This document shows, piece after piece, positions 1-6,941 of a stretch of 12,732 nucleotides of DNA. Below the pieces are notes generated by a model. That model searched no databases. It saw nothing but the letters and a program-made list of their open reading frames with translations, and was not told the origin of the DNA. Position numbers and translations under genes: made by a program. This stretch comes from Candidatus Solincola tengchongensis (lineage in GTDB: Bacteria > Actinomycetota > Geothermincolia > Geothermincolales > RBG-13-55-18). Where the stretch lies: the NCBI GenBank assembly GCA_015711895.1, contig MU158623.1, forward strand, positions 1 through 12,732, read 5' to 3'. Position 1 is the first letter of the stretch, and each line of letters starts with the position of its first letter.

Positions 1-675
1 AGAACCCATGTAGGATCCCGGCATCACTCCCAGGACCATGGCCAGCGCCACCGGCCACTCCACGTGCCCCAGAAAGGAGTGTATCAGGCTCCCGGGAAGG
101 ACCAGGAAGGCCATAACCACCAGCGAGTTGCCCAGGCATTCCTTGAGCTCCATATGCAGCAGGAAATAGAAAGCGGGCACCAGGATCACACCTCCCCCTA
201 CCCCCAGGAAACCGGAGAAGAACCCGGCAAGGAGACCGATGCAGGCGAGCATGGGGGCCGGATACCTGCTGTGCCGCGCCTCCTCCCCCGAGTCGTAAGG
301 GCTCCCCGCGCCGGCCGCGGCATAGGTGCGGTATGCTAGGTAGATGATGAGAAGAGAGGTGATTATCATGATATATCTGGTGTCCAGAAGGGAGGTTGCC
401 GAGGAACCGACGACCGTCCCTATGAGGCCGAACAGGGAGCAGTATAAAACCACTCGCGGGATTATCTTCCCCGCCCTCCAGTAGTTGAACCCTCCCACCA
501 CGGCGGAGGGGAAGATGACGGGAAGCGGGGTGCCGAGGGCGATGTCCGAGGAACGCATGAGCAGCAGGCGTATGGCCGGGGTGGTTATCACCCCTCCTCC
601 TATGCCGAAGGCCCCACTTGTAAAACCGGAGGCGAAACCCAGGAGGATCGTGAAGAGGAATTCCTGCACGGGCAA
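1..675 (-). CDS. TauE/SafE family membrane permease (3' end beyond window)
   Basis: The family exports or takes up sulfite, sulfoacetate or other small organosulfur anions; the substrate here cannot be read from sequence. 225 codons are visible and the C-terminus lies beyond the left edge; a usual length of about 250-270 aa suggests only a few dozen residues are missing. The protein is strongly hydrophobic. It shows the internal duplication typical of the family: GAFGIGGGVITTPAI at residues 21-35 and GFLGVGGGVILVPAF at 155-169, separated by a charged loop at about 122-138. The start is chosen as TTG at 675, because GGAGGG lies 7 nt upstream; an in-frame GTG at 669 is the alternative. It begins 18 nt after the ybaK stop, so the two are probably co-transcribed. 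Family assignment is firm, substrate unknown. Confidence 0.88.
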   Translation of the reverse strand, partial: MPVQEFLFTILLGFASGFTSGAFGIGGGVITTPAIRLLLMRSSDIALGTPLPVIFPSAVVGGFNYWRAGKIIPRVVLYCSLFGLIGTVVGSSATSLLDTRYIMIITSLLIIYLAYRTYAAAGAGSPYDSGEEARHSRYPAPMLACIGLLAGFFSGFLGVGGGVILVPAFYFLLHMELKECLGNSLVVMAFLVLPGSLIHSFLGHVEWPVALAMVLGVMPGSYMGS

Positions 676-693
676 TGGATGACCCTCCGGAGT

Positions 694-1158
694 TCAGCGC
701 ACCACGTCGACGATCTCGGCGTCCGTGGCGCGAACCAGATCGTAGGACCTTATCTTGAGGATCATCTCCGGCTCACCGCCCCCGGTGTACACCACATCCT
801 CCCGCAGGGCCTGGATGTCGATGTACTTGGGCATCTCCGTCTTCAGGGCTACCGGAGGCGTGCAACCGATGAGGTAACCGGTGAGCTGGCGCACTTCGTC
901 CGCACTGAGCATGCGGAGCCGTGAGACCTTCAGCTCCCTTTTCAGCTTGTCATAATCCACAGTGCGGTCCCCGGGGATCATGACCATGATGGGCCGGCCG
1001 TCGGCGTGGAAGAGGACGGATTTGATGATCTGATGGGGTTGCAGCCCGAGAACCGCCGCCGCTCTCTGCGCAGTGCGCGCGGGTTCCGGGATGCGTCTGA
1101 GCTCGTGGGGGATGTTGGCGTTCTGCAATTGATTGTGAACGTCCACGCTGCCGAGCAA
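694..1158 (-). CDS. ybaK: YbaK/EbsC family aminoacyl-tRNA deacylase
   Basis: This is a free-standing editing-domain protein of 154 aa. Family members hydrolyse mischarged tRNA, classically Cys-tRNA(Pro) (YbaK) or Ala-tRNA(Pro) (ProX-like), in the cytoplasm. Seen in the sequence: the N-terminal helix region, IIKSVLF with the conserved lysine at residue 46, the GYLIGCTPPVAL segment (94-105) corresponding to the family's GxxxGxxxP loop, and GGGEPEMILKI (126-136) near the C-terminus. Length matches the family. The start is TTG, with GAGGAGG ending 5 nt upstream; there is no in-frame ATG nearby. It is the first gene of a two-gene unit with the downstream TauE-like permease. Which tRNA it edits cannot be decided here. 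Confidence 0.9.
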   Translation of the reverse strand: MLGSVDVHNQLQNANIPHELRRIPEPARTAQRAAAVLGLQPHQIIKSVLFHADGRPIMVMIPGDRTVDYDKLKRELKVSRLRMLSADEVRQLTGYLIGCTPPVALKTEMPKYIDIQALREDVVYTGGGEPEMILKIRSYDLVRATDAEIVDVVR

Positions 1159-1229
1159 TACAACCTCCTCTCAGGCGAACGACGTTTTTCCCTTCCGCTC
1201 GGCCAGACCGAGGGAGCGAGGTCGTTACG

Positions 1230-1260
1230 ATTATATCAGGGGCAGCACATCCGCGGTTAA
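1230..1260 (-). promoter_or_regulatory. Probable sigma-70-type promoter of the ybaK operon
   Basis: A perfect TATAAT -10 box occupies 1235-1230 on the minus strand. A TTAACC box (4/6 to the -35 consensus) lies at 1260-1255 with a 19-nt spacer, slightly long. The predicted start near 1223 gives a 5' leader of about 65 nt before the TTG of ybaK. It sits in the only AT-rich patch of this gap. The -10 is convincing, the -35 is not. Confidence 0.5.
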
Positions 1261-1288
1261 GACCCTGAGCCGGGGGGCAAGGAGCGGC

Positions 1289-1305
1289 GGCCTCTACTTG
1301 AGGCC
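1289..1305. other. Hairpin spanning the KGG stop codon
   Basis: GGCCTC at 1289-1294 pairs with GAGGCC at 1300-1305 around a 5-nt loop that includes part of the stop codon. No T-run follows on the minus strand, so it is not a standard intrinsic terminator. It may only protect the 3' end or be chance. Confidence 0.3.
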
Positions 1306-1482
1306 ACCCTTGCGGCCAATATCCTGGAAGAATTTGGTACCATACCTCTCCTTGGTCGTCTGCCCTCCCTTGCGGCCTCCTTTCTGGCCGATCTGCTGGT
1401 AGAACTCCTTGCCGTATTTCTTCAGCGTGGTCTGCCCCCCCTTGCGACCCGCCTCGCTGCGGCTCATCTTGCGCTCGGCCAT
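1294..1482 (-). CDS. Small KGG-repeat (GsiB/YciG-like) stress-type protein
   Basis: A 62-aa, very basic, Gly/Lys-rich soluble protein. It is built almost entirely from two copies of a 24-residue unit: residues 13-36 and 37-60, each with RKGGQTT followed by YG(K/T)(E/K)F(Y/F)Q(Q/D)IG. This is the KGG motif family (COG3729), which includes Bacillus subtilis GsiB and E. coli YciG and is linked to general or desiccation stress. The molecular role is not established. The start is ATG 1482, because GAGGAGG lies 8 nt upstream; an upstream in-frame ATG at 1536 would add 18 residues unlike the family. It appears monocistronic. I see no clear promoter in the 80 nt before it. Confidence 0.85.
   Translation of the reverse strand: MAERKMSRSEAGRKGGQTTLKKYGKEFYQQIGQKGGRKGGQTTKERYGTKFFQDIGRKGGLK
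1303..1446 (-). repeat. Two 72-bp tandem units inside the KGG gene
   Basis: Residues 13-36 and 37-60 of the KGG protein repeat with a period of exactly 24 codons, shared at both RKGGQTT and the IG(Q/R)KGG end. The protein is therefore two units plus short N- and C-terminal tails. It is a coding repeat, not a separate element. Confidence 0.8.
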
Positions 1483-1565
1483 GGCACATCCCTCCTCGAA
1501 AGAACCCGAAGACGAGAAAGCGACGCAAGCTCCCATTTGTTAAATTACCCAATTCGGCCGGTTTT

Positions 1566-2189
1566 CTAACCTTGGTCCGCCTCTTCCTCTTCCCGTCGCA
1601 TGGCCAGCCAGAAGAAGGCCACGAGGGCACCCATGGCCGCCGCGGAGACGAGGGTGACCCAGATGGGGACGGAGGACACGTAATAGACGACCAGCGTGAC
1701 CACCGCCCCGGCGATGAGCACGCCGCCTGTTATGGCCAGCATGGCGCGCCAGAAGGGGACTCCGAAGACGAAGGCCGCCAACGCTCCGGACCAGGCACCG
1801 GTGCCCGGCAGGGGAATGGCGACGAATATGCAGAGGGCCAGGTCGCGCCAGCGTTCGAAGCTGCGGCTGTGCTTCCGGCGGGTACGGGCGAAAAGCCAGG
1901 TAAAGAAGCGGTCCATGGATGAGGAGCGCCGACGCAGCCACTCGGAGACCGGCCCCAGCAGGAGGAGGATGAAGGGTATGGGTATGAGGTTGCCGAGGAT
2001 GGCCCAGAAAAAAGTGACCCGCAGGTCCGCCCTCCAGTAGGTGGCGGCGGGGATGGAGCCGCGCAGCTCTATCAGAGGCACCATGGAGATGAGTAGGGTA
2101 CGCAACCATACCGGAATGCCGCTCAACCATTCCACGTAGGAAGGAGCGAAGAAAACCCCCTTATAAAATGGTCGCGGCAATGGATACAT
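1566..2189 (-). CDS. Small multidrug-export family membrane protein (COG2426)
   Basis: A 207-aa integral membrane protein of the Sm_multidrug_ex family (PF06695/COG2426), a DedA-like fold whose transport role is annotated by homology only. Signature elements visible are IELRGSIPAATY (about 40-51) and the re-entrant-type PLPGTGAWSGALAAF (126-140). Hydrophobic segments lie at about 25-40, 57-80, 116-126, 133-172 and 175-197, and a basic cytoplasmic loop (RRRSSS, RTRRKHSR) spans about 85-112. The C-terminus is acidic (REEEEADQG). The ATG at 2189 has only a weak GAGAG upstream; the next in-frame candidates lack a ribosome site, so the start is moderately certain. It stands alone between priA and the KGG gene. 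Confidence 0.85.
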   Translation of the reverse strand: MYPLPRPFYKGVFFAPSYVEWLSGIPVWLRTLLISMVPLIELRGSIPAATYWRADLRVTFFWAILGNLIPIPFILLLLGPVSEWLRRRSSSMDRFFTWLFARTRRKHSRSFERWRDLALCIFVAIPLPGTGAWSGALAAFVFGVPFWRAMLAITGGVLIAGAVVTLVVYYVSSVPIWVTLVSAAAMGALVAFFWLAMRREEEEADQG

Positions 2190-2339
2190 AACTCTCTTAC
2201 CACCCTACCGATCGTGAATCCGCGTTATCTTAACACACTCGAAGCCTCAAGGTCATCGTCTCCAAGCAGAGCGGGCTGACACGCGTCCGCCGGGGCTCGC
2301 CGGACGGAGAGTTCGGCGGCCCGCGTATCCCCCTTCGTC

Positions 2340-4853
2340 TCAGAGCAGCGTGACCGGATCCACATCCACGGCCAGGGAAAGGTCCTCCGGGGCGATTCCC
2401 TCCCTGCGGCAGAATGATGAACGCCAGCCCTCGAAAGCTCGTATTCCCGCCCGCAGTTCCTCCTCCAGCCCCCGGGGATGGAGGATCTTGAGGGTCAGGT
2501 GGTACCGGTACCTTCCCTTGAGCCTGAACAGCGGTGCGGGAGCCGGTCCCAGGACCACGCCCTTGCCGTGGGGGACCCTTGAACGGAGGTCCTCGGAAAG
2601 GGCCTCGGCGGCGCATCGCGCATGCTCCTCCAACGGAGAGCTGACCACCAGGTTGGCCAGCCGGCAGAAGGGGGGGTACATCGCCTCGCGCCTGAACTGG
2701 AGCTCCTGGGAATAGAAGGACTCCGGGTCGCTGCGTAACGCGGCCTGGATGGCATAATGTTCGGGGCAGTAAGTCTGGACGATGACCTTGCCGGGCAGGT
2801 CGCCCCTTCCCGCCCTCCCGCTGACCTGGGTGAGGAGCTGGTAAGTCCTCTCACCGGCTCGAAAATCGGGAAAGGCCAGAGAGGTGTCGGCGTTGATGAC
2901 CCCCACCAGGGTCACGCTGGGGATGTCCAGGCCCTTGGCGATCATCTGGGTGCCCAACAGTACCTGGGCGTCTCCCCGGCGGAAAGCTTCCAGAATATCC
3001 CAATGGGCATTCTTGCGGCTCGTGGTGTCCGCGTCCATGCGCAGGCACTTGAGCACGGGAAGCAACTTTCGCAACTCCTCCTCGACACGTTCCGTGCCCA
3101 CTCCCGCATAGCGGTGGACCCGGTTGCCGCACTGGGGGCAGACGAAGGGGGGGCGAAGGGCCCAGTTGCAGTGGTGGCAGAGGAGGTAGGGGCCTCGAGC
3201 GTGATAGCAGAGGCTTACCGAGCAGTCGCGGCAGCGGAAGATGTGTCCGCATCCCCGGCACTGCAGAAAACTGGCGAATCCGCGCCGGTTCAGAAACAGG
3301 ATGGCCTGCTCCCCGCTCCTCTGCAACTGGGCGAGGGAGTTTAGCAGCCTGGGAGAGAGTATGGCCCTCTCTCCCTGCGCGTTGAACTCGCGCATGTCCA
3401 CCAGTTCCATTCCCGGAAGAGGTCTTCCGTCCACCCGTGAGGGCAGGACAAGCGGAGCGCATCTCCCGTTTCTCATGTCATGATGGCTCTCCAGGCTGGG
3501 AGTGGCGCTTCCCAGCACCAGCACTGCGCCGCTCAGCTCCGCCCTTTTCCTGGCCACCTCCCGGGCGTGGTAGCGGGGCGGAGAGCCCTCCTTGTAAGTG
3601 GTCTCATGTTCCTCGTCTATGACGATAAGGCCCAGGTGGCGCAGGGGAGCAAAGAGCGCTGATCTGGCCCCGATGACCACCCGGTATCTCCCTTCCTTGA
3701 TGCCCCTCCACTGGTCGTACCGTTCTCCCAGGCCCAGGCGGGAGTGCAGCACGGCCACTTCCTCGCCCAGACGTCCCTTGAAGCGCTGCACCATCTGGGG
3801 GGTCAGGGCTATCTCCGGGACCAGGACCATGGCGGTCCTTCCCATCCCCAGGGCGTGCTCTATGGCGTGAAGGTAAACCTCGGTCTTTCCGCTCCCGGTC
3901 ACCCCCTGCAGGAGAAAGACGCCCCCACCATCCTCCAGGGCGGCCACAATCCGCCGCAGCGCCTCCTCCTGGTGCGGGTCGAGGGTGTGCCTGGGGACGT
4001 CGGGAAAGGAGCGCTCGGCGAAGGGGTCGCGCAGGCGCTCCTCGACGTCCAAGCGGACCCAACCCGACTCCACGCAACCGCGCACCACGCTCGAAGAGGT
4101 CCGGCTGGCCCTCTGGAGGTCGGCGAGTCTCATCCTCCCACCGTGTTCCAGCAGCACCTGGAGGAGGTGGCGCCTCGCGTGAGTGAAGTGCGCACTTTCC
4201 TCCCCGGCGAGAGCCCCTTTCCCGGCGGCGGTGATCTCCGCCACCCGTATTCGGATGCGGGAGGCCTTTGGCTTGGGAACGACGTATCTGCGGACGACGA
4301 TTCCCTCTTCCTCCAACTCCTTGAGCGGGGCGGAGGCGAGCCTGCCGCCCAGAGCCTCACGAAGCTCGGGAATGGTCAACGGTCCTCCGGACCGGGAGAG
4401 GGCGCGGAGGATCTCCTTTTTCCGTCCGGAGAGCTCGGGGAGAGCGTCCAGGGCTTCCCGGACGTCCACCAGGGGGGCCACGACCTCAACAACCTTGCGT
4501 GCCCGGCCGGGAGGGGTCACGCGGCGCGGCGCCTGGGAGCGGGGGCAGCGATATCTCTCGGCGACGCAGCTGCCGAGGTCGGGCATGGAATCGTCGAAGG
4601 CCGGTGGTTCGTCCACCACCGCCTGCACGTCCTTGATGGAGGGGAGCTCGGGGCGAGTCCGGAAACACAGAACGTATCCTACCTGGAGCCGTTTCTGCAG
4701 GGGCACCAGGACCATGCTTCCCGTCTCCACCCTGGTGGCGAGCTCAGGGGGGACGCGGTAAGTGAAGGGTCGGTCGAGCTGTCGGGCCGGGGCGTCGATG
4801 ACGACGTCCACGAACCGTTCCGCATCCGACAGCTCCTCTCTAATGCCGGGCAT
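2340..4853 (-). CDS. priA: Primosomal protein N' (replication restart helicase PriA)
   Basis: PriA is a superfamily-2 3'-5' helicase that recognises stalled forks and reloads the replicative helicase. The protein is 837 aa, longer than E. coli PriA (732) and closer to Gram-positive forms (B. subtilis 805). Domains seen: the N-terminal 3'-DNA-binding domain (about 14-105, with LDRPFTYRVP), a winged-helix and linker region (about 130-280), Walker A GVTGSGKT (317-324), and Walker B DEEH (413-416). Two zinc sites follow, with cysteines at 532, 535, 541, 544 and 559, 562, 572, 575, then helicase lobe 2 with GTQMIAKGLDIP (634-645) and QVSGRAGRG (676-684). The conserved VDVDP lies near the C-terminus. 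The P-loop is intact, so this is not the degenerate PriA seen in many actinobacteria. The start is ATG 4853, giving a full N-terminal domain, but it has no Shine-Dalgarno. Confidence 0.97.
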   Translation of the reverse strand: MPGIREELSDAERFVDVVIDAPARQLDRPFTYRVPPELATRVETGSMVLVPLQKRLQVGYVLCFRTRPELPSIKDVQAVVDEPPAFDDSMPDLGSCVAERYRCPRSQAPRRVTPPGRARKVVEVVAPLVDVREALDALPELSGRKKEILRALSRSGGPLTIPELREALGGRLASAPLKELEEEGIVVRRYVVPKPKASRIRIRVAEITAAGKGALAGEESAHFTHARRHLLQVLLEHGGRMRLADLQRASRTSSSVVRGCVESGWVRLDVEERLRDPFAERSFPDVPRHTLDPHQEEALRRIVAALEDGGGVFLLQGVTGSGKTEVYLHAIEHALGMGRTAMVLVPEIALTPQMVQRFKGRLGEEVAVLHSRLGLGERYDQWRGIKEGRYRVVIGARSALFAPLRHLGLIVIDEEHETTYKEGSPPRYHAREVARKRAELSGAVLVLGSATPSLESHHDMRNGRCAPLVLPSRVDGRPLPGMELVDMREFNAQGERAILSPRLLNSLAQLQRSGEQAILFLNRRGFASFLQCRGCGHIFRCRDCSVSLCYHARGPYLLCHHCNWALRPPFVCPQCGNRVHRYAGVGTERVEEELRKLLPVLKCLRMDADTTSRKNAHWDILEAFRRGDAQVLLGTQMIAKGLDIPSVTLVGVINADTSLAFPDFRAGERTYQLLTQVSGRAGRGDLPGKVIVQTYCPEHYAIQAALRSDPESFYSQELQFRREAMYPPFCRLANLVVSSPLEEHARCAAEALSEDLRSRVPHGKGVVLGPAPAPLFRLKGRYRYHLTLKILHPRGLEEELRAGIRAFEGWRSSFCRREGIAPEDLSLAVDVDPVTLL

Positions 4854-4859
4854 GTGGTC

Positions 4860-4865
4860 ATTATA
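4860..4865 (-). promoter_or_regulatory. Consensus -10 box of priA; implies a leaderless start
   Basis: TATAAT occupies 4865-4860 on the minus strand. Six bases (GACCAC) separate it from the ATG at 4853. With the usual 6-7 nt from -10 to transcription start, the transcript would begin at or next to the A of the start codon. No good -35 is visible (GGGAAC region) and no ribosome site precedes the ATG. Confidence 0.5.
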
Positions 4866-5000
4866 ATCCCGGGGTATGACCGTTCCCGCCGGAATCAGCC
4901 TTTGTTCCTCTGCCTTCCTCGTTGCGGTCCTCGGCGGTTAGGCGGTTGAGGTGGGGAACCGGGTACGGTGACAAGACGGTTTTGGCCCGAAAAGCTTCGC

Positions 5001-5021
5001 CCCCCGTATCGCGGCCGGGGG
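5001..5021 (-). terminator. GC-rich stem-loop after the Tad operon
   Basis: CCCCCG (5001-5006) pairs perfectly with CGGGGG (5016-5021) around a 9-nt loop. A smaller GGCC/GGCC hairpin (5020-5031) sits beside it. On the minus strand a TTTT occurs only about 7 nt later, inside another short inverted repeat (CGAA/TTCG), so it does not fit the textbook U-tract rule. It lies in the 248-nt gap between the last Tad gene and priA, where a terminator is expected. Confidence 0.3.
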
Positions 5022-5101
5022 CCGGAAGGCCGTCCCGGAGAGATAGGTCAGTCCTGGGAACGTCTCTTGGCCGTTCTCCAGGCCTGCCCCTCTCGTGGCG
5101 C

Positions 5102-5572
5102 TCATATGGCGGCGCGGGTCACGAGGAAGGCCGCGGTGAGGAACAGGAGGGCTGCATAGGGTAGCGTTGGAGGGGTTGCTTTCCCGGGTCGCGGAAGGCC
5201 GCCCTTTCTATTCGCCTTACGTCCCGACAACAGGTAGAACAGAGCCATCCCTCCTCCCGCGCAGGCTCCCCAGAAAAAGGAGGCCAAGAGAAGTGAGGGA
5301 CCGGTAAAGAGCCCGATGACCGCCAGCGATTTGACATCTCCGCCTCCCACGCCCCCCAGAAGGAAGAAGGGGAACAACAGGGCCGCGCCGAGGAGGAGAC
5401 CATAGACCCCCCGGAGGAGGCCGGAGGTTCCTCCCCAGGCCGCGACGGCCACCCCGCAGAACGTACCCGCCAGGATGAGGAGGTTGGGTACCTTCCTCCA
5501 GCGGAAGTCAAAATAGGAAGCGGAGAGAGCCAGTATCCAGAGGAGAAGGGCCTTCACCGGTCCCGTTCCCAT
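5102..5572 (-). CDS. Tad/type IV prepilin peptidase, A24 family (CpaA/TadV-like)
   Basis: A membrane aspartyl peptidase that removes the leader from the Tad prepilin. At 156 aa it has only the catalytic half; the N-terminal methyltransferase domain of PilD-type enzymes is absent, as usual for Tad peptidases. Both catalytic aspartates are present: D22 in SYFDFRWRKVPN and D79 in GVGGGDVK (the GxGD motif). Hydrophobic segments lie at about 7-20, 31-46, 53-73, 82-115 and 136-152, with a basic cytoplasmic loop (RKANRKGG) at about 118-125. LPYA (137-140) matches the conserved C-terminal motif. The ATG at 5572 has GGGGG about 7 nt upstream, inside a predicted hairpin. It is the last gene of the Tad operon, 63 nt after the pilin. 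Confidence 0.9.
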   Translation of the reverse strand: MGTGPVKALLLWILALSASYFDFRWRKVPNLLILAGTFCGVAVAAWGGTSGLLRGVYGLLLGAALLFPFFLLGGVGGGDVKSLAVIGLFTGPSLLLASFFWGACAGGGMALFYLLSGRKANRKGGLPRPGKATPPTLPYAALLFLTAAFLVTRAAI

Positions 5573-5574
5573 TT

Positions 5575-5611
5575 TCCGACCCCCTTGGTCGGACCTGTGC
5601 CAACAACAGGT
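5575..5611 (-). promoter_or_regulatory. Two adjacent hairpins covering the peptidase ribosome site
   Basis: In the pilin-peptidase spacer the minus-strand transcript can form ACCTGT/ACAGGT (5611-5606 with 5598-5593, 7-nt loop). Immediately after it comes TCCGACC/GGTCGGA (5593-5587 with 5581-5575, loop AAGGG). The G-rich Shine-Dalgarno lies in the loop and 3' arm of the second hairpin, which ends two bases before the peptidase ATG. This would limit peptidase translation relative to pilin, or mark an RNA-processing point. No U-tract follows, so it is not a standard terminator. Confidence 0.5.
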
Positions 5612-5635
5612 TTGTCCCAGCGGAGGGGCAGGATT

Positions 5636-5815
5636 TCAGCCCAAGGCGCCCATAAGCTGGTGGAATATCTTATTGAAGAAGCTCTTGATGACATCCGTGC
5701 CGCCGGCCCAGGCTATCAGCGCGCCGGCTATGGCCGCCGCCCCCAGGATGACCAGGGCGTATTCCGCTGTGGCCTGGGCGGACTCATCCGTCAACAGTTC
5801 CATTGGATGGCGCAA
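5636..5815 (-). CDS. Small Tad/Flp-like pilin (TadE/DUF4244-type N-terminus)
   Basis: Likely the major structural pilin. With the TTG start at 5815 it is 59 aa, with a 13-residue leader (MRHPMELLTDESA) followed by QATAEYALVIL, the class IVb/TadE-like motif with Glu at +5 and Tyr at +6. The hydrophobic helix runs to about residue 37, followed by a short tail ending HQLMGALG. The cleavage-site residue -1 is Ala, where Gly is normal. TTG is chosen because AAGGGGG lies 8 nt upstream; in-frame ATGs at 5803 and 5857 have no properly spaced ribosome site, although 5803 remains possible. Its position between tadC and the peptidase is where actinobacterial Tad loci carry their DUF4244/Flp pilin. Confidence 0.8.
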   Translation of the reverse strand: MRHPMELLTDESAQATAEYALVILGAAAIAGALIAWAGGTDVIKSFFNKIFHQLMGALG

Positions 5816-5831
5816 TATCTTCACCCCCTTG

Positions 5832-5966
5832 TCACTTCGGAGAGGGTTTCCCGGCATTCACATGCAGCGGATACCGGGTAACCTCCCGCCGTTCGTGCAC
5901 GGCGGTCCCCTCTTTTCCGGCTCCAACGGCTCCATAATCACGTTCTACGGCATCACCTCCCGTCAT
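5832..5966 (-). CDS. Possible 44-aa ORF between tadC and pilin
   Basis: An ATG at 5966 preceded by AGAGG (6-nt spacer) opens a 44-codon frame. It ends 16 nt before the pilin TTG start. The product is hydrophilic (starts MTGGDAVERDYGAV, ends AGKPSPK), with no membrane segment or recognised domain. Codon use is less G/C-biased at third positions than in the neighbours, which counts against a real gene. Its favour is the operon-like spacing and the ribosome site. It could equally be a leader peptide or untranslated RNA; a hairpin lies within it. Confidence 0.25.
   Translation of the reverse strand: MTGGDAVERDYGAVGAGKEGTAVHERREVTRYPLHVNAGKPSPK
5886..5905 (-). other. 7-bp hairpin in the tadC-pilin spacer
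   Basis: CCGCCGT and ACGGCGG (5886-5892 and 5899-5905) form a perfect stem with a 6-nt loop, about 70 nt before the pilin start. It lacks a U-tract. In pilin operons such a stem can stabilise a processed pilin message, but here this is only a guess. It lies in a 271-nt stretch (5816-6086) whose only other candidate feature is the possible 44-aa ORF. Confidence 0.35.
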
Positions 5967-6086
5967 TTTGCGCCTCTTTGATCCACCCCCATGTGCAAGC
6001 GCTCCTGGGGCATAGGCCCTACAATTGGGCAAGAAGCATCGCCGCGCCGGCACAGGGGCCGTTACCGCCGCCCTCCCTTCAGGGCC

Positions 6087-6938
6087 TCAGAGGGAACGGC
6101 CGATGATCATACTTCCCACGGTCAGGAGGAGGAAGCTGGGAAGGATCATGAAGACCAGGGGGAAGAGGACCAGGACCGATACCCGCGCGGCGCGTACCCG
6201 GTTTCTCTCCCGGCGGGCGGCGCGCATCTCCGCCGCCAACCGGGCGAGGACCTCCGATACCGGAGAACCGCTCTCCTCGGCCCTCACAACAGTGCGGGCG
6301 AAGCGCCGCAGCTCCCTGGAGGGATGATCGACGACGCGACTCAGGGCCTCACACAGCCCAGCGCCCAGCTGGAGGCCCTCCACCACCTCTTCCAGCTCGC
6401 GCCGCGTCTGAGGATGTTGGACCACGGAGAGCGAGTGCTTGAGGGACCTCGGCAGGCTCTCCCCCGCATAACAAAGCACGGCCACCAGGTCCACCACCTC
6501 CGGGAGGTCCGCTCCGAGGGCCTCCAGGGCGAGGTGGCGCCTGCGCTTGAGCCATAGGGCCGGCACCCTGCTACCCGCGATGTAAACCAGGGGCAGGATG
6601 GGTGCCCCCGTGATGCCCAGGGGAAGGAGGAGGAGACAGAAGGTCAGCCCACTGAGCCTCCTGATCCCCATGAAGCGGGGCACCGTCCAATCAAGCCCCG
6701 CCTCCCGCAGGAGGCGCTTTACCTCGCTCTCCCCCGAACCGGAAAAAAGCTTTCCCAGCCGCTCGCTCAGATACCAGAATATGGTATTTAGCGATTTGCC
6801 TCTTCTCGCCCTGCGCCGGGGTATGTTCCCGGCACCCGCAAGGTTCAGTACCGCCTCACGGCGAACCCGGCTGCCCGCCATGGAGAGAAACGTGCAGAAG
6901 ATGGAAAAGCCTACCAGGAGAGAAGCGAGCAGCTCCAT
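6087..6938 (-). CDS. tadC: Tad inner-membrane platform protein TadC (T2SSF family)
   Basis: One of the paired GspF-type proteins that form the membrane platform on which CpaF acts. The protein is 283 aa. A membrane segment lies at about 2-20, followed by a basic cytoplasmic region (RRRARRGK at 41-48), a hydrophobic pair at about 95-127, a helical cytoplasmic T2SSF domain (about 140-245, with DLPEVVDLVAVLCYAGESL and EESGSPVSEVLARLA), and a C-terminal segment at about 251-276. The order TadB then TadC follows the usual operon, and the DLPEVVD...AGESL pattern is TadC-like. The ATG is 3 nt after the tadB stop. The gene is followed by a 271-nt spacer before the pilin. Confidence 0.88.
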   Translation of the reverse strand: MELLASLLVGFSIFCTFLSMAGSRVRREAVLNLAGAGNIPRRRARRGKSLNTIFWYLSERLGKLFSGSGESEVKRLLREAGLDWTVPRFMGIRRLSGLTFCLLLLPLGITGAPILPLVYIAGSRVPALWLKRRRHLALEALGADLPEVVDLVAVLCYAGESLPRSLKHSLSVVQHPQTRRELEEVVEGLQLGAGLCEALSRVVDHPSRELRRFARTVVRAEESGSPVSEVLARLAAEMRAARRERNRVRAARVSVLVLFPLVFMILPSFLLLTVGSMIIGRSL

Positions 6939-6941
6939 GCC

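Noticed and set aside
950..1630. 226-codon minus-strand frame crossing the ybaK and KGG genes
   Set aside because: It overlaps two well-supported genes in another frame, is rich in Arg/Gly/Pro and has no ribosome site or domain.
2284..2306. CGTCCG/CGGACG hairpin after priA as an intrinsic terminator
   Set aside because: The stem is only 6 bp with an 11-nt loop, and no T-run follows on the minus strand.
3744..4949. 401-codon open frame on the plus strand
   Set aside because: It lies opposite priA, whose protein is unmistakable. The peptide shows no domain, and long antisense frames are expected in GC-rich DNA.
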